Part shown: positions 17,668 to 26,129 of the stretch, in pieces
Layout: each line of letters begins with the position of its first letter
Numbering within the stretch: position 1 is the first letter of the stretch
NCBI RefSeq assembly: GCF_002980555.1
Contig: NZ_PVBT01000003.1
Span: 310,001 to 374,000 of the forward strand
DNA length: 64,000 nt
Reading direction: 5' to 3'
From: Phyllobacterium myrsinacearum
Lineage (GTDB): Bacteria > Pseudomonadota > Alphaproteobacteria > Rhizobiales > Rhizobiaceae
Made by a program: the position numbers and the translations under genes
Notes under the pieces: model-generated
Databases searched by the model: none
What the model was told of the DNA's origin: nothing
What the model saw: only the letters and a program-made list of their open reading frames with translations

Positions 17668-18899
17668 TCTTCACCGTGCCCGGCGATCATGGCAGCCTCA
17701 AATGCCAAACGCTCTGTCTTCTTCATGCGTTCCGATTCCGACTTCAGCTGACCGCATGCGGCCAGGATGTCCCTGCCGCGGGGGGTGCGGATGGGTGAAG
17801 CATAACCTGCATTGTTGACGTAATCAGCGAATTTCTCGATCTGCTCCCATTCCGAGCACTGGTAATTGACACCAGGCCATGGGTTGAAAGGAATGAGATT
17901 GATCTTGGCGGGGATGCCTTTCAGCATGCGCACCAGTTCCTTGGCATCAGCCAGCGAGTCGTTCACCCCCCTGAGCATCACATATTCGAAAGTGATGCGC
18001 TTGGAATTCGACAGGCTTGGATAGGCCCGGCAAGCGTCCAGCAGTTCCTTGAGCGGATACTTCTTGTTGATCGGCACCAGCATATCGCGCAGGTCGTCGT
18101 TCACCGCATGCAGTGAAATGGCGAGCATGACGCCGATTTCCTCACCGGTGCGGTAAATCTCCGGGACGACGCCCGACGTCGACAGGGTGATGCGGCGCTT
18201 CGACAGCGACAGGCCGTCACCGTCGGATGCAATCAGCAGTGCCTTCTTGACGTTCTCGAAATTGTAGAGCGGCTCACCCATGCCCATCATGACGATATTG
18301 GAGACCTTGCGGCCTTCCGCCGGAACGATGGCACCGTCCGGTGTGTTCCGGTCCGGGAAATCGCCGAGCCGGTCGCGGGCAATCAACAGCTGCGAGAGAA
18401 TTTCCTCCGCCGTCAGGTTGCGGACCAGTTTCTGCGTGCCCGTATGGCAGAAGGAGCATGTGAGCGTGCAACCGACCTGGCTGGAAATGCACAGCGTGCC
18501 GCGACCTTCCTCGGGAATGTAAACGGTTTCAATCTCTACCGGCCGTCCGGCACCGCGCGGCGGAAAGCGGAAGAGCCATTTGCGCGTGCCGTCAGTGGAA
18601 ATCTGTTCCTCGACGATTTCCGGCCGGGCAATGGTGAAATGCCGGTCGAGGAGCTCGCGCATATCGCGGGAAATGTTGAGCATATCGGCAAAATCCGACA
18701 CACCGCGAACGTAGAGCCAGTGCCAGAGCTGCGCAACGCGCATCTTTACCTGACGCTCGGCCACGCCGATTTCGGTCAAAGCCTCACCCATCTCGGCGCG
18801 GGACAGGCCGATCAGTGTCGGCTTGCCATTCATGGCGGCAAGCATGGCATCACGGGATTTCTCCCGGGCGAAGGACTGAGTCTCAGGCAAAACGGACAT
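17664..18899 (-). CDS. rlmN: 23S rRNA A2503/tRNA A37 C2-methyltransferase
   Basis: Radical-SAM enzyme that methylates C2 of A2503 in 23S rRNA and A37 of some tRNAs, using a methyl-cysteine intermediate. The 411-residue protein has the CX3CX2C cluster motif in [25 protein letters not shown] for SAM binding, and a C-terminal Cys in LAACGQL that fits the methyl-carrier or resolving role. The start at 18899 gives an N-terminal extension of about 20 residues before the core; ATG codons at residues 19 and 23 are alternatives, as no strong Shine-Dalgarno is visible. Confidence 0.96.
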   Translation of the reverse strand: MSVLPETQSFAREKSRDAMLAAMNGKPTLIGLSRAEMGEALTEIGVAERQVKMRVAQLWHWLYVRGVSDFADMLNISRDMRELLDRHFTIARPEIVEEQISTDGTRKWLFRFPPRGAGRPVEIETVYIPEEGRGTLCISSQVGCTLTCSFCHTGTQKLVRNLTAEEILSQLLIARDRLGDFPDRNTPDGAIVPAEGRKVSNIVMMGMGEPLYNFENVKKALLIASDGDGLSLSKRRITLSTSGVVPEIYRTGEEIGVMLAISLHAVNDDLRDMLVPINKKYPLKELLDACRAYPSLSNSKRITFEYVMLRGVNDSLADAKELVRMLKGIPAKINLIPFNPWPGVNYQCSEWEQIEKFADYVNNAGYASPIRTPRGRDILAACGQLKSESERMKKTERLAFEAAMIAGHGED

Positions 18900-18970
18900 T
18901 GGGTTTTCTAACGTTCTCTAGTGAAGCGCGGCTCATACCATGTTCTGGCCGTGCCGTCACCTCCACAAGC

Positions 18971-19003
18971 AAAAAGGCCGGGCACATGCTGTCCGGCCTT
19001 TGC
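18971..19003 (-). terminator. Intrinsic terminator of the IalB-family gene
   Basis: On the minus strand a 9-bp AAAGGCCGG/CCGGCCTTT stem with an 11-nt loop is followed by further T residues. It lies just after the stop at 19025 and ahead of rlmN. Confidence 0.85.
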
Positions 19004-19024
19004 AAAAAGCAAGGTTTGCTGGAG

Positions 19025-19528
19025 TTACTTGCAGGTGGCGATGGCTTTGAGCGCCGCAGACACACCTTTGAGCGAATAGGTGTAGCTGGTCTTAGTTCCG
19101 CGCTTGGACACCGCATTGATGGACATGGTATGGCCGGTACGCAGTGCCGCCACAAGTTGCGGCTCTTCCGCTGCGTTTTCCATCCACCCATGGCTGCCGT
19201 TGGTGAACATGGAGAAGCTGCGTGAATCGATGGTGACCGTTACCTTTGAATTGACCTGGAGGTCATATCCGGCCTTGAATTGCGGTTCGAAGCTGACGTT
19301 CTGGCCGGGCTTCTGGCTGACCATGAAGAAGTTGTCGCCGTGATCAATCTTCGCGGGCTGCTTGTCGACTGGCACCGACAGGACATAGCAAACCTTGCCC
19401 TTGCCCTGCTGGTAGCTATAGGCACCCCACGCGTTAAACTGGCTGATTTGACTCGGGGTCTGGGCAAGAGCTGTCCCTGTCAGCCCAAGCATGAGCACAG
19501 AGGTCGCTGCGATTGATTTTCCAAACAT
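19025..19528 (-). CDS. Invasion-associated locus B (IalB)-family periplasmic protein
   Basis: A 167-residue exported protein. The signal peptide runs to about residue 22 (LMLGLTGTALAQ). The mature part has the IalB pattern: NAWGAYSY, CYVLSVPVDKQP, then FMVSQKP and the paired C-terminal Cys in AIATCK. The family is named for Bartonella IalB but is widespread in non-pathogenic Rhizobiales, so a role in invasion should not be assumed. It is monocistronic with its own terminator. A TTGACC-like -35 can be seen upstream on the minus strand, but its -10 is weak. Confidence 0.85.
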   Translation of the reverse strand: MFGKSIAATSVLMLGLTGTALAQTPSQISQFNAWGAYSYQQGKGKVCYVLSVPVDKQPAKIDHGDNFFMVSQKPGQNVSFEPQFKAGYDLQVNSKVTVTIDSRSFSMFTNGSHGWMENAAEEPQLVAALRTGHTMSINAVSKRGTKTSYTYSLKGVSAALKAIATCK

Positions 19529-19823
19529 GTTACCTACCAGTTCTATCGTTCATTTCATAACTGACGAACCGGCAAGAGCCGCCAGGCCCCACTGTCCAGT
19601 TCGCTTTCTCTTAATTTGACTTAATCTGGGTTACCAAACGGTGAAGACGGGGTCAAAAAAGCGATTTTGTCAGCGGGAAGATCACGTTGTCCGTGCAAAA
19701 TCCCACGGTGGCACTCCAGCGGAATAAAAGCGGCGACACTTTGACAATTCATCCCATCACGCGGATGTGATGCAAAAACGGCTGGCAACGGCTCCGGATT
19801 CTCCAGACTTGCCGCCCGATATC
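19529..19823. other. Intergenic region, IalB gene to YkvA gene
   Basis: About 295 bp with no gene I can support. It should hold the promoter of the IalB-family gene near its left end. A short inverted repeat CATCAC-N6-GTGATG lies near 19754-19771, close to the stop of the YkvA-family gene, without a T-run. Confidence 0.4.
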
Positions 19824-20204
19824 CTAGTTATCCTTGTCCAGATCCGCGATTGCTTTCTTTGCCGCCTCACGATGCGCTGGTGTCACATGGTTGCGAATGG
19901 CATTCAGTGCTGCCATGAGCACCGCAGCATCGTCGGTGAAGCCAAGACCGACAATAAAATCGGGAATGATGTCAAACGGCATGACAAAATAGGCCAGCGC
20001 GGCAAGGAGCGTACCGCGGACCCATGTGGGTGTTGCCGGATCAAGGGCGCAGTAATACCCGGCAATCACCTCGTCGAGGAAAGGGATGGACTTGGCGGCC
20101 TTGCGCGCGGTTTTCCAGAACCGGGCACGCACGGTTTCTTCGCGGGCGCGCTGTTCATACGTGCTGCCCGGCCGCAGAATTTCACCAATCTTGACGTCGT
20201 CCAT
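19824..20204 (-). CDS. YkvA-family (DUF1232) membrane-associated protein
   Basis: A 126-residue protein with the DUF1232 core: one hydrophobic helix followed by YFVMPFDIIPDFIVGLGFTDD, where the PxDxIPD pattern is diagnostic. The biochemical role is unknown for the family. It lies downstream of phhB on the same strand with a gap of about 78 bp and may share its transcript. Confidence 0.85.
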   Translation of the reverse strand: MDDVKIGEILRPGSTYEQRAREETVRARFWKTARKAAKSIPFLDEVIAGYYCALDPATPTWVRGTLLAALAYFVMPFDIIPDFIVGLGFTDDAAVLMAALNAIRNHVTPAHREAAKKAIADLDKDN

Positions 20205-20282
20205 TCCTCTTCCTTCAGGTCTGTTCAGGGATGAACATGGGAAGACATGCCCGTTGCTGCAAGAGTTCTACCGATATTATCG

Positions 20283-20579
20283 TCAAAGAGCGGCGAAACG
20301 GTCCATCGCCCGGGCCATCGTGATATCAAGGCCGGTGACGCCGTCAGCGTCGTGGGTGGCAAGGGTAACATCAACGCGATTGTAGACGTTGAACCATTCG
20401 GGATGATGGTCCATCTTTTCGGCGATGAGGGCCACGCGAGTCATAAAGCCGAACGCCGCGTTGAAATCCTTGAATTTGAAGGATTTGTTGATCGCGTCAC
20501 GGTCACTTGTCCTGGACCAGCCGGCCAGCTCCTGCAGTGTCTGGTCGAGTTCGTTCGGATTTAACCGGTTGCGCACCAT
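20283..20579 (-). CDS. phhB: Pterin-4a-carbinolamine dehydratase
   Basis: Dehydrates 4a-hydroxytetrahydrobiopterin during recycling of the pterin cofactor of aromatic amino-acid hydroxylases; related proteins also have a molybdopterin-linked role. The start at 20579 gives 98 residues and has a TGAGGA site; ATG 20594 lacks one. The active-site motif is DHHPEW, and the C-terminal [20 protein letters not shown] is the family tail. No phenylalanine hydroxylase gene is visible nearby. The promoter must lie in the 108-bp divergent gap that holds a perfect 17-bp inverted repeat. Confidence 0.93.
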   Translation of the reverse strand: MVRNRLNPNELDQTLQELAGWSRTSDRDAINKSFKFKDFNAAFGFMTRVALIAEKMDHHPEWFNVYNRVDVTLATHDADGVTGLDITMARAMDRFAAL

Positions 20580-20624
20580 GGTATGTTTCCTCATATACGG
20601 TCATTGCTTTGCGTCCGACACTAA

Positions 20625-20672
20625 AGCCTTTCCTGCTTAAACAGAACTGGCTCTTTTTAAGCAGGAAAGGCT
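20625..20672. repeat. Perfect 17-bp inverted repeat between phhB and phosphatase gene
   Basis: Left arm 20625-20641 (AGCCTTTCCTGCTTAAA) and right arm 20656-20672 are exact complements with a 14-nt spacer. The right arm ends 15 nt before the phosphatase ATG, and its GGAG site follows directly. It could be an operator in the divergent promoter, a stable mRNA hairpin, or a small dispersed element. I see no other copy in this window. Confidence 0.8.
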
Positions 20673-20687
20673 CTGGAGCAACGGCCC

Positions 20688-21158
20688 ATGAAAACCCATC
20701 CACTTCGCTCTGTCCTCTTTGTCTGTCTGGGCAATATCTGCCGGTCGCCGCTGGCGGAAGGTGTGTTCCGGTCGGTTCTTGCGTCGGAAGGAAAAGACCA
20801 GGGCGTCCACATCGATTCCGCCGGAACCAATGGCTACCACACCGGGGAGGCGCCGGACGACCGCTCGATTCTCGTTGCGAGACAGCATGGAATCGACATT
20901 TCCGGCCAGCGTTGCCGGCAGCTCAAGGTGGAGGATTTCGTCAGTTTTGACATGATCCTTGGCATGGACCGCGCCAATGTTGCCGCTATCCTGGCCCGGC
21001 GCCCGGCCAACGCGACTGCCGGAACCGGGCTCTTCAGCGACATTGCACTGGGTGAAGCCAGCCAGATACCCGATCCCTATTACGGCGAGGAGGCCGATTT
21101 CGAACGGGTCTACCGGATGGTTCTCAAAGCCTCCAGAGGCCTCTCGAAGCGCTTCTGA
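20688..21158 (+). CDS. Low-molecular-weight protein tyrosine phosphatase
   Basis: A 156-residue cytosolic phosphatase. The P-loop CLGNICRSP (CX5R, about residues 13-21) carries the nucleophile Cys and the Arg, and the general-acid Asp is in IPDPYYG near the C-terminus. Members dephosphorylate tyrosine kinases of polysaccharide export or arsenate-like substrates; no partner kinase is in view. Its start follows a GGAG site placed right behind the 17-bp inverted repeat. Its 3' end overlaps the convergent thpR gene by 49 bp. Confidence 0.92.
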   Translation: MKTHPLRSVLFVCLGNICRSPLAEGVFRSVLASEGKDQGVHIDSAGTNGYHTGEAPDDRSILVARQHGIDISGQRCRQLKVEDFVSFDMILGMDRANVAAILARRPANATAGTGLFSDIALGEASQIPDPYYGEEADFERVYRMVLKASRGLSKRF

Positions 21159-21703
21159 TAGGTCCGCGCCGATTCCAGCGGCCAGGCCTCCTCGACGATG
21201 TAGGGGCCGCCGCCGACGGAATCGCGCGATGACATCAGAACAAAGCGCCCGATGGTGAAGGGCATGGTGGAAAAGTTGCCGCGCGAGGCGAGATAGTGCG
21301 CCACTTCTTCGTTGCGGGCATTGCGCAGGCGCGCCAGCGTGACATGCGGTGTGAATTTCCGCGGATCGGCCGGCAGCATCAGCCGCTGGCAGATGCGCTC
21401 GATTTCCGCATGCAGCGCCTGGATATCCGGAGAGGGCGACACGGCCGCAAATACGCTGTGCGGTTTCTTGGACCCGAATGCATTGACGCCTGAAAGCTGG
21501 AGCGTGAATTCCGGCCGGCGTATCCGGTCGAGTGCGTTGGCGACCTCATCGGCCACGTGGCCTTCGACATCACCGATGAAGCGCAGCGTGATGTGATAGT
21601 TTTCAACATCGATCCATCGGGCGCCTGGCAAACCGCCGCGCAGGAGCGACAGTGAGAGAGCGGCGTCCCTCGGGATCTCGAGGGCAGTAAAGAGACGCGG
21701 CAT
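21110..21703 (-). CDS. thpR: RNA 2',3'-cyclic phosphodiesterase
   Basis: 2H-family phosphoesterase of 197 residues (LigT/ThpR), which opens 2',3'-cyclic phosphate RNA ends. Both HxTx motifs are present: YHITLRF and PHVTLAR, and the N-terminus PRLFTALEIP is typical. Its last 49 bp overlap the end of the phosphatase gene on the other strand, so the C-terminal tail (PLEALRTIR) is longer than the catalytic fold needs. Expression of both genes could cause antisense pairing of their 3' ends. Confidence 0.9.
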   Translation of the reverse strand: MPRLFTALEIPRDAALSLSLLRGGLPGARWIDVENYHITLRFIGDVEGHVADEVANALDRIRRPEFTLQLSGVNAFGSKKPHSVFAAVSPSPDIQALHAEIERICQRLMLPADPRKFTPHVTLARLRNARNEEVAHYLASRGNFSTMPFTIGRFVLMSSRDSVGGGPYIVEEAWPLESARTYQKRFERPLEALRTIR

Positions 21704-21922
21704 AAGGCATCCTCCCCGAATCGAGTTGTAACCTCAGGGAATCATTGAATGAGTCCAAGAGCAAGGCACAATTTCACATTCTTTTGCGCCGCGACAAATA
21801 AGACACGCAAGATGTGGTGTGAAGATGACAACAATGTGGATAGCTTGCCCTTGAGGTTAAGGGCACCGGAGTGATCAAATAGGCCCTGGGCCGGTCTTGC
21901 CCAAGGCTCTACAGAGAAAGCC
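21704..21922. other. Intergenic region, thpR to tesA
   Basis: About 219 bp without a gene. It contains two small hairpins: TGCCCTT-N6-AAGGGCA (21846-21865), and an AAGGCT/AGCCTT pair close to the tesA stop that may help end the tesA transcript, though no T-run follows either. Confidence 0.35.
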
Positions 21923-22603
21923 TTACTGCTCGGTGTCGGATGTGTCCGAGGTAACCGTCGGCTGTTTGATGGTCTTCTGCATGATGGGAAGGAAGCCCTT
22001 CACCATGACAGCGACGCCTTGGGTAGTCGGATGCATGCCATCCGCCTGCAGCAGCGAGGCCTTTGTCGCGATACCCTCCATGAAGAACGGATAAAGCGGA
22101 ACATCGTACTTCTTGGCGAGATCAGGGAAGATCGCGTTGAATTTTTCTTCGTAGTCGCCGCCCATGTTCGGCGGGGCAAGCATTCCGGCGAGTATCACCT
22201 GAATTTTGCGCTTCTGCAGCTTCTCGATCATTTCGGCCAGGTTCTTTTCGCTGATCTCCGGCGAGATGCCGCGCAATGCGTCATTGGCGCCCAGCTCAAG
22301 GATGACCAGATCGGTGCCATCGGGGACAGACCAGTCAAGGCGGGCAAGGCCGCCGGTGGTGGTATCGCCAGCAACTCCGGCATTGGCGATCGAAATGTCG
22401 ACGCCCTTGTCTTTCAAGGATTTTTCCAGCTGTGCGGTAAAGGAATCCTGCACGGGAAGCTCGAAACCGGACATCAGGCTGTCGCCGAACCCGACCACGG
22501 AGAGGGCATGGCCGGACACGGGATTTTGATTGGCCAAGGTCAGAGAGGGCAGGGCAACAAGGCCGAGCGACACAACGATCTTTATCAATGGTTTGAATAT
22601 CAT
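21923..22603 (-). CDS. tesA: SGNH-hydrolase arylesterase/thioesterase, TesA type
   Basis: Secreted multifunctional esterase of the TesA family (acyl-CoA thioesterase I/lysophospholipase/arylesterase), 226 residues from the ATG at 22603. The signal peptide has the core IVVSLGLVALPSLTLA. SGNH blocks are all present: GDSLMSGFELP with the nucleophile Ser, the Gly in AGVAGDTTTGG, the Asn in LGANDAL, and DGMHPT with the catalytic Asp and His. It is divergent from a YbbA-type ABC ATPase, the same pairing seen in E. coli tesA/ybbAP, which supports the assignment. Confidence 0.9.
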   Translation of the reverse strand: MIFKPLIKIVVSLGLVALPSLTLANQNPVSGHALSVVGFGDSLMSGFELPVQDSFTAQLEKSLKDKGVDISIANAGVAGDTTTGGLARLDWSVPDGTDLVILELGANDALRGISPEISEKNLAEMIEKLQKRKIQVILAGMLAPPNMGGDYEEKFNAIFPDLAKKYDVPLYPFFMEGIATKASLLQADGMHPTTQGVAVMVKGFLPIMQKTIKQPTVTSDTSDTEQ

Positions 22604-22673
22604 CTTCGGGTACCCATATCTGACCGGATGCGACTTAAGTCTGTGTCGACCATAGCGTAAAGGATCTGCATTC

Positions 22674-23378
22674 GTGACTAAATCTGTCATCACACTCGAT
22701 CACATTGAGTTGACTCTCGGGACGGGTGCTTCCTCGGTTCATGTGCTCAAAGGCATATCCCTTGCCATCGTCGGCGGGCAATCGGTGGGCATCGTCGGGC
22801 CTTCGGGCTCGGGAAAGTCGACCTTGCTGATGGTACTGGCCGGACTTGAGCGGATCGATTCCGGCTCGGTCGAGATTGCCGGGCAAAAACTGGAAACGAT
22901 GAGCGAGGACGCAACGGCAGCCTTTCGTGGCAAGAACATCGGGATCGTTTTCCAGTCCTTCCACCTCATTCCCAACATGACCGCATTGGAAAATGTCGCT
23001 GTTCCGCTGGAGCTTGCCGGTCATTCCGACGCCTTTGCCATCGCCAAGCGCGAATTGGCTGCGGTCGGCCTTGCAGACCGGATAACGCACTATCCCGGCG
23101 AACTGTCGGGCGGCGAACAGCAGCGCGTGGCCATCGCCCGTGCTCTTGCTCCGTCACCGAAAATCCTGATCGCCGATGAGCCAACCGGCAATCTGGATAC
23201 GACGACCGGCCGTCAGATCGCCGATCTGCTCTTCCAGAAGCAGAAGGATCTCGGTCTCACCCTGGTGCTGGTTACCCATGATCCGGCACTTTCGGCCCGC
23301 TGCGATCGCGAAATCCGGGTCCGTTCAGGACTGATCGAAGCAGATGAAGATGCCCCGCAACTGAAGAAAACCGCATGA
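22674..23378 (+). CDS. ABC transporter ATP-binding protein, YbbA/LolD type
   Basis: A 234-residue ATPase with Walker [10 protein letters not shown], signature [15 protein letters not shown] and Walker [13 protein letters not shown]. The start is GTG at 22674 with an AAGGA site. It overlaps the permease gene start by four bases (ATGA), forming a two-gene operon with the architecture of YbbA-YbbP, next to tesA as in E. coli. MacB/LolD relatives move lipids or act mechanically in the envelope; the substrate here is unknown. Confidence 0.9.
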   Translation: MTKSVITLDHIELTLGTGASSVHVLKGISLAIVGGQSVGIVGPSGSGKSTLLMVLAGLERIDSGSVEIAGQKLETMSEDATAAFRGKNIGIVFQSFHLIPNMTALENVAVPLELAGHSDAFAIAKRELAAVGLADRITHYPGELSGGEQQRVAIARALAPSPKILIADEPTGNLDTTTGRQIADLLFQKQKDLGLTLVLVTHDPALSARCDREIRVRSGLIEADEDAPQLKKTA

Positions 23379-25939
23379 GTGCCAACGGTTCCGCTGCGTC
23401 GCCGTCCCTCAAGCTCGCCCTGCGTTTTGCTTTGCGTGAAATGCGCAATGGCCTGTCGGGGTTCTATATTTTCCTTGCCTGCATCGCCTTGGGCGTAGCC
23501 GCGATCGGCGGTGTCAATTCGGTCGCCAATTCGGTCACATCGGGCATTTCCACGCAAGGGCAGGGCATACTTGGCGGAGATATCCGCTTTCAGCTCAATC
23601 AGCGCGAAGTGAATGCGGAAGAACGTGCCTTTGTTGAGAGCAAGGGCCGTGTGGCGGTCGCTGCCAACATGCGTTCCATGGCCCGTCTGGCCGATGGCTC
23701 CGACCAGTCTCTGGTCGAGGTAAAAGCCGTCGACAATGCCTATCCGCTTTACGGATCGCTGGACACCGAGCCGAAGCTCGACCGGAGCGGGCTCTTCGCT
23801 GAAAGAGAGGGTGCATTCGGCGCTGCCGTCGCCCAGATTTTTCTCGACCGGCTCAATCTGAAGCTCGGTGACCGGGTCTTGCTTGGCTCAGCCACATTCG
23901 AATTGCGGGCGATGATCAGCAACGAGCCGGATGTATTGTCGGACGGTTTTGGATTTGCACCGCGTTTTCTTATCTCGCTCGAAGGGTTGCGCGCCGCTGG
24001 CCTGGTTCAGCCGGGCAGCCTGGTCGAGCACAGCTACAAGATTGCCCTGCCGGCGGGTGCCAGCGAAGCGGATATCGCAACCATTCGCAATGAAGCGCAG
24101 GAGAAATTTCCGCAGGCAGGCTGGACCATTCGCAGCCGCTCCAACGCTGCGCCGTCGCTGAGTGCCAATGTCGAGCGGTTCTCGCAGTTCCTGACATTGG
24201 TCGGGTTGACGGCTCTCATTGTCGGCGGTGTCGGTGTTGCCAATGCGGTGCGGGCCTATCTCGACGCAAAACGTGGTGTCATTGCCACGTTCAAGTCGCT
24301 GGGTGCGCCGGGCTGGTTTGTCATTGCCGTCTATCTCATTCAGATCGTGCTGATCGCGCTGCTCGGTATAGCGGCTGGCCTGATCCTGGCTGCAATCATT
24401 CCCTATGTTGCAGGCTATGCCCTGCAGAGCGTGCTGCCTATTGCGGCCAAGGGCGGCTTCTATCCGGGCGCGCTGGCGTGGGCCGCGCTGTTCGGCCTGT
24501 TGACCACATTGGCTTTTGCCATCCTGCCCCTGGGCCGGGCACGCGATATTCCAGCCACGGCCTTGTTCCGCGAACAAGGCTTTGATCAGCGCGGCTGGCC
24601 AAAACCCGTCTATATCGTGGTGGCCGCCCTTCTTGTCGCCACGCTTTGCATCCTGGCGGTGGTGTTCGCCTATGACCGGCGTATCGCCATCACGTTCATT
24701 GGTGCGGTCGCCTTCTCGTTCCTTGTGCTGCGCGCTGTCTCCAGCCTCGTGCAGTGGCTGGCGCGCCGCGCGCCGCGGGTGCGCTCCACGGCGCTTCGCC
24801 TTGCCATCGGCAATATTCACCGGCCCGGCGCGTTGACGCCGTCGGTCGTCCTGTCCCTCGGATTGGGACTGACACTCCTGGTGACGCTGGCGCTGATTGA
24901 TGGCAGCTTGCGCCAGCAGCTCGCCGGCAACTTGCCGGAACGGGCGCCGAACTTTTTCTTTGTCGATATCCAGAGCACGCAGGTCGACCAATTCACCAGC
25001 CTTCTGCAGAAGGCCGCGCCGCAGGGCAAGATTGTCAGCGCGCCAATGCTGCGCGGCCGCATCGTCGCCTTCAACGGCACGGATGTCGGCAAGCTGACCA
25101 TACCGCCGGAAGGAGCATGGGTCTTGCGCGGGGATCGTGGCATTACCTACGCGAAGAAGATACCGGAAAACTCGGTGCTGACGGCGGGTAACTGGTGGCC
25201 GGAGGGTTACACCGGCGAGCCGCTGGTGTCCTTCTCGGCTGAAGAAGCGCGTAACCTTGGCCTCAAGCTTGGTGATACGGTCACCGTCAATGCACTCGGC
25301 CGCAATATCACAGCGCGCATTGCCAACTTCCGGCAAGTGGAGTGGGAATCGCTTGCGATCAATTTCGTCATGGTGTTCTCGCCCAATGCTTTTGCTGGTG
25401 CCCCGCATGCCTGGCTTGCCACGCTCACCGATCCCTCCGCGACAACGCAGGAAGAAGCCACGGTCATGCGTGAGGTGACGCGTGCCTTTCCCGCTGTTAC
25501 CTCCGTGCGGGTGAAAGACGCCATCAGCATTGCCAATGAACTGGTCGGACAGCTGGCCGTTGCGATCCGCGCCGCGGCGTCGGTGGCTTTGATCGCCTCC
25601 ATCCTTGTGCTCGGCGGCGCACTTGCGGCCGGCAATCGCGCCCGCGTGCACGACGCGGTGGTCCTGAAAACCCTTGGCGCCACGCGGCGCACCCTGATCA
25701 AGGCCTTCAGCTACGAATATGTCATCCTGGGGCTGGCGACAGCGACTTTCGCGCTCCTGGCGGGCGGATTGGCGGCCTGGTACGTGATTGTGCGGGTGAT
25801 GAAGCTGCCTGCATCGTTCCAGCCGGAAGTGGCCGTTTCCACGCTGGTCCTGGCGCTTGTTCTGACAGTCGGATTTGGCCTTGCGGGAACCTGGAGAATC
25901 CTTGGCCAAAAGGCAGCTCCGATCCTGCGAAACCTCTGA
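23375..25939 (+). CDS. FtsX-like ABC permease, YbbP type
   Basis: An 854-residue permease with an N-terminal helix, a large periplasmic region, two FtsX-type four-helix units (near residues 265-400 and 715-850) and a middle pair of helices. This double-FtsX layout matches YbbP. The first FtsX unit includes LTALIVGGVGVANAVRAYLDAKR, the second ALIASILVLGGALAAGNRAR. It follows the ATPase gene with a 4-bp overlap and ends at a hairpin. Function in lipid or envelope homeostasis is inferred from tesA-ybbAP linkage, not shown. Confidence 0.88.
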   Translation: MSANGSAASPSLKLALRFALREMRNGLSGFYIFLACIALGVAAIGGVNSVANSVTSGISTQGQGILGGDIRFQLNQREVNAEERAFVESKGRVAVAANMRSMARLADGSDQSLVEVKAVDNAYPLYGSLDTEPKLDRSGLFAEREGAFGAAVAQIFLDRLNLKLGDRVLLGSATFELRAMISNEPDVLSDGFGFAPRFLISLEGLRAAGLVQPGSLVEHSYKIALPAGASEADIATIRNEAQEKFPQAGWTIRSRSNAAPSLSANVERFSQFLTLVGLTALIVGGVGVANAVRAYLDAKRGVIATFKSLGAPGWFVIAVYLIQIVLIALLGIAAGLILAAIIPYVAGYALQSVLPIAAKGGFYPGALAWAALFGLLTTLAFAILPLGRARDIPATALFREQGFDQRGWPKPVYIVVAALLVATLCILAVVFAYDRRIAITFIGAVAFSFLVLRAVSSLVQWLARRAPRVRSTALRLAIGNIHRPGALTPSVVLSLGLGLTLLVTLALIDGSLRQQLAGNLPERAPNFFFVDIQSTQVDQFTSLLQKAAPQGKIVSAPMLRGRIVAFNGTDVGKLTIPPEGAWVLRGDRGITYAKKIPENSVLTAGNWWPEGYTGEPLVSFSAEEARNLGLKLGDTVTVNALGRNITARIANFRQVEWESLAINFVMVFSPNAFAGAPHAWLATLTDPSATTQEEATVMREVTRAFPAVTSVRVKDAISIANELVGQLAVAIRAAASVALIASILVLGGALAAGNRARVHDAVVLKTLGATRRTLIKAFSYEYVILGLATATFALLAGGLAAWYVIVRVMKLPASFQPEVAVSTLVLALVLTVGFGLAGTWRILGQKAAPILRNL

Positions 25940-25959
25940 AATCGTTAAAAAAGCGTAAT

Positions 25960-25983
25960 ATGCGGGCATTTTGCCCGCATTTG
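25960..25983 (+). terminator. Intrinsic terminator of the YbbAP-type operon
   Basis: ATGCGGGCA/TGCCCGCAT form a perfect 9-bp stem with a TTT loop, 21 bp after the permease stop. The following T-run is short (TTT), so it is a modest terminator. Confidence 0.65.
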
Positions 25984-26017
25984 GCCGCCAAACACACGAT
26001 CTTGAGTAAAACAGGTC

Positions 26018-26046
26018 TTGTTATCGCCCTGTTGAATCCCCATAAT
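26018..26046 (+). promoter_or_regulatory. Promoter of the BI-1 family gene
   Basis: -35 TTGTTA (26018-26023) and -10 CATAAT (26041-26046) are spaced by exactly 17 bp. The predicted start, near 26053, falls at the beginning of the structured leader. Confidence 0.6.
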
Positions 26047-26052
26047 TCACGC

Positions 26053-26129
26053 AAGGCATGCTGGGGTCCCGCCAGCGGCGCCTGGGAATAACCCCCGACA
26101 CCCGACGGGACGAAGCAATGAGGAAAACC
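26053..26129 (+). ncRNA. ybhL-type structured leader
   Basis: The leader of the BI-1 (ybhL-like) gene folds well: GTCCCG (26066-26071) pairs with CGGGAC (26106-26111), enclosing CCAG/CTGG (26072-26075 with 26082-26085). GGGG (26063-26066) can pair with the C-run at 26092-26096 as a pseudoknot or alternative. A ybhL leader motif is known upstream of such genes in alphaproteobacteria (Corbino et al. type motifs). The assignment rests on gene context plus fold; I could not run a covariance model. Confidence 0.65.

Noticed and set aside
23888-25969. A 693-codon open frame antisense to the FtsX-like permease
   Set aside because: Composition is charged low complexity with no recognisable fold, and the sense strand gene is fully supported.
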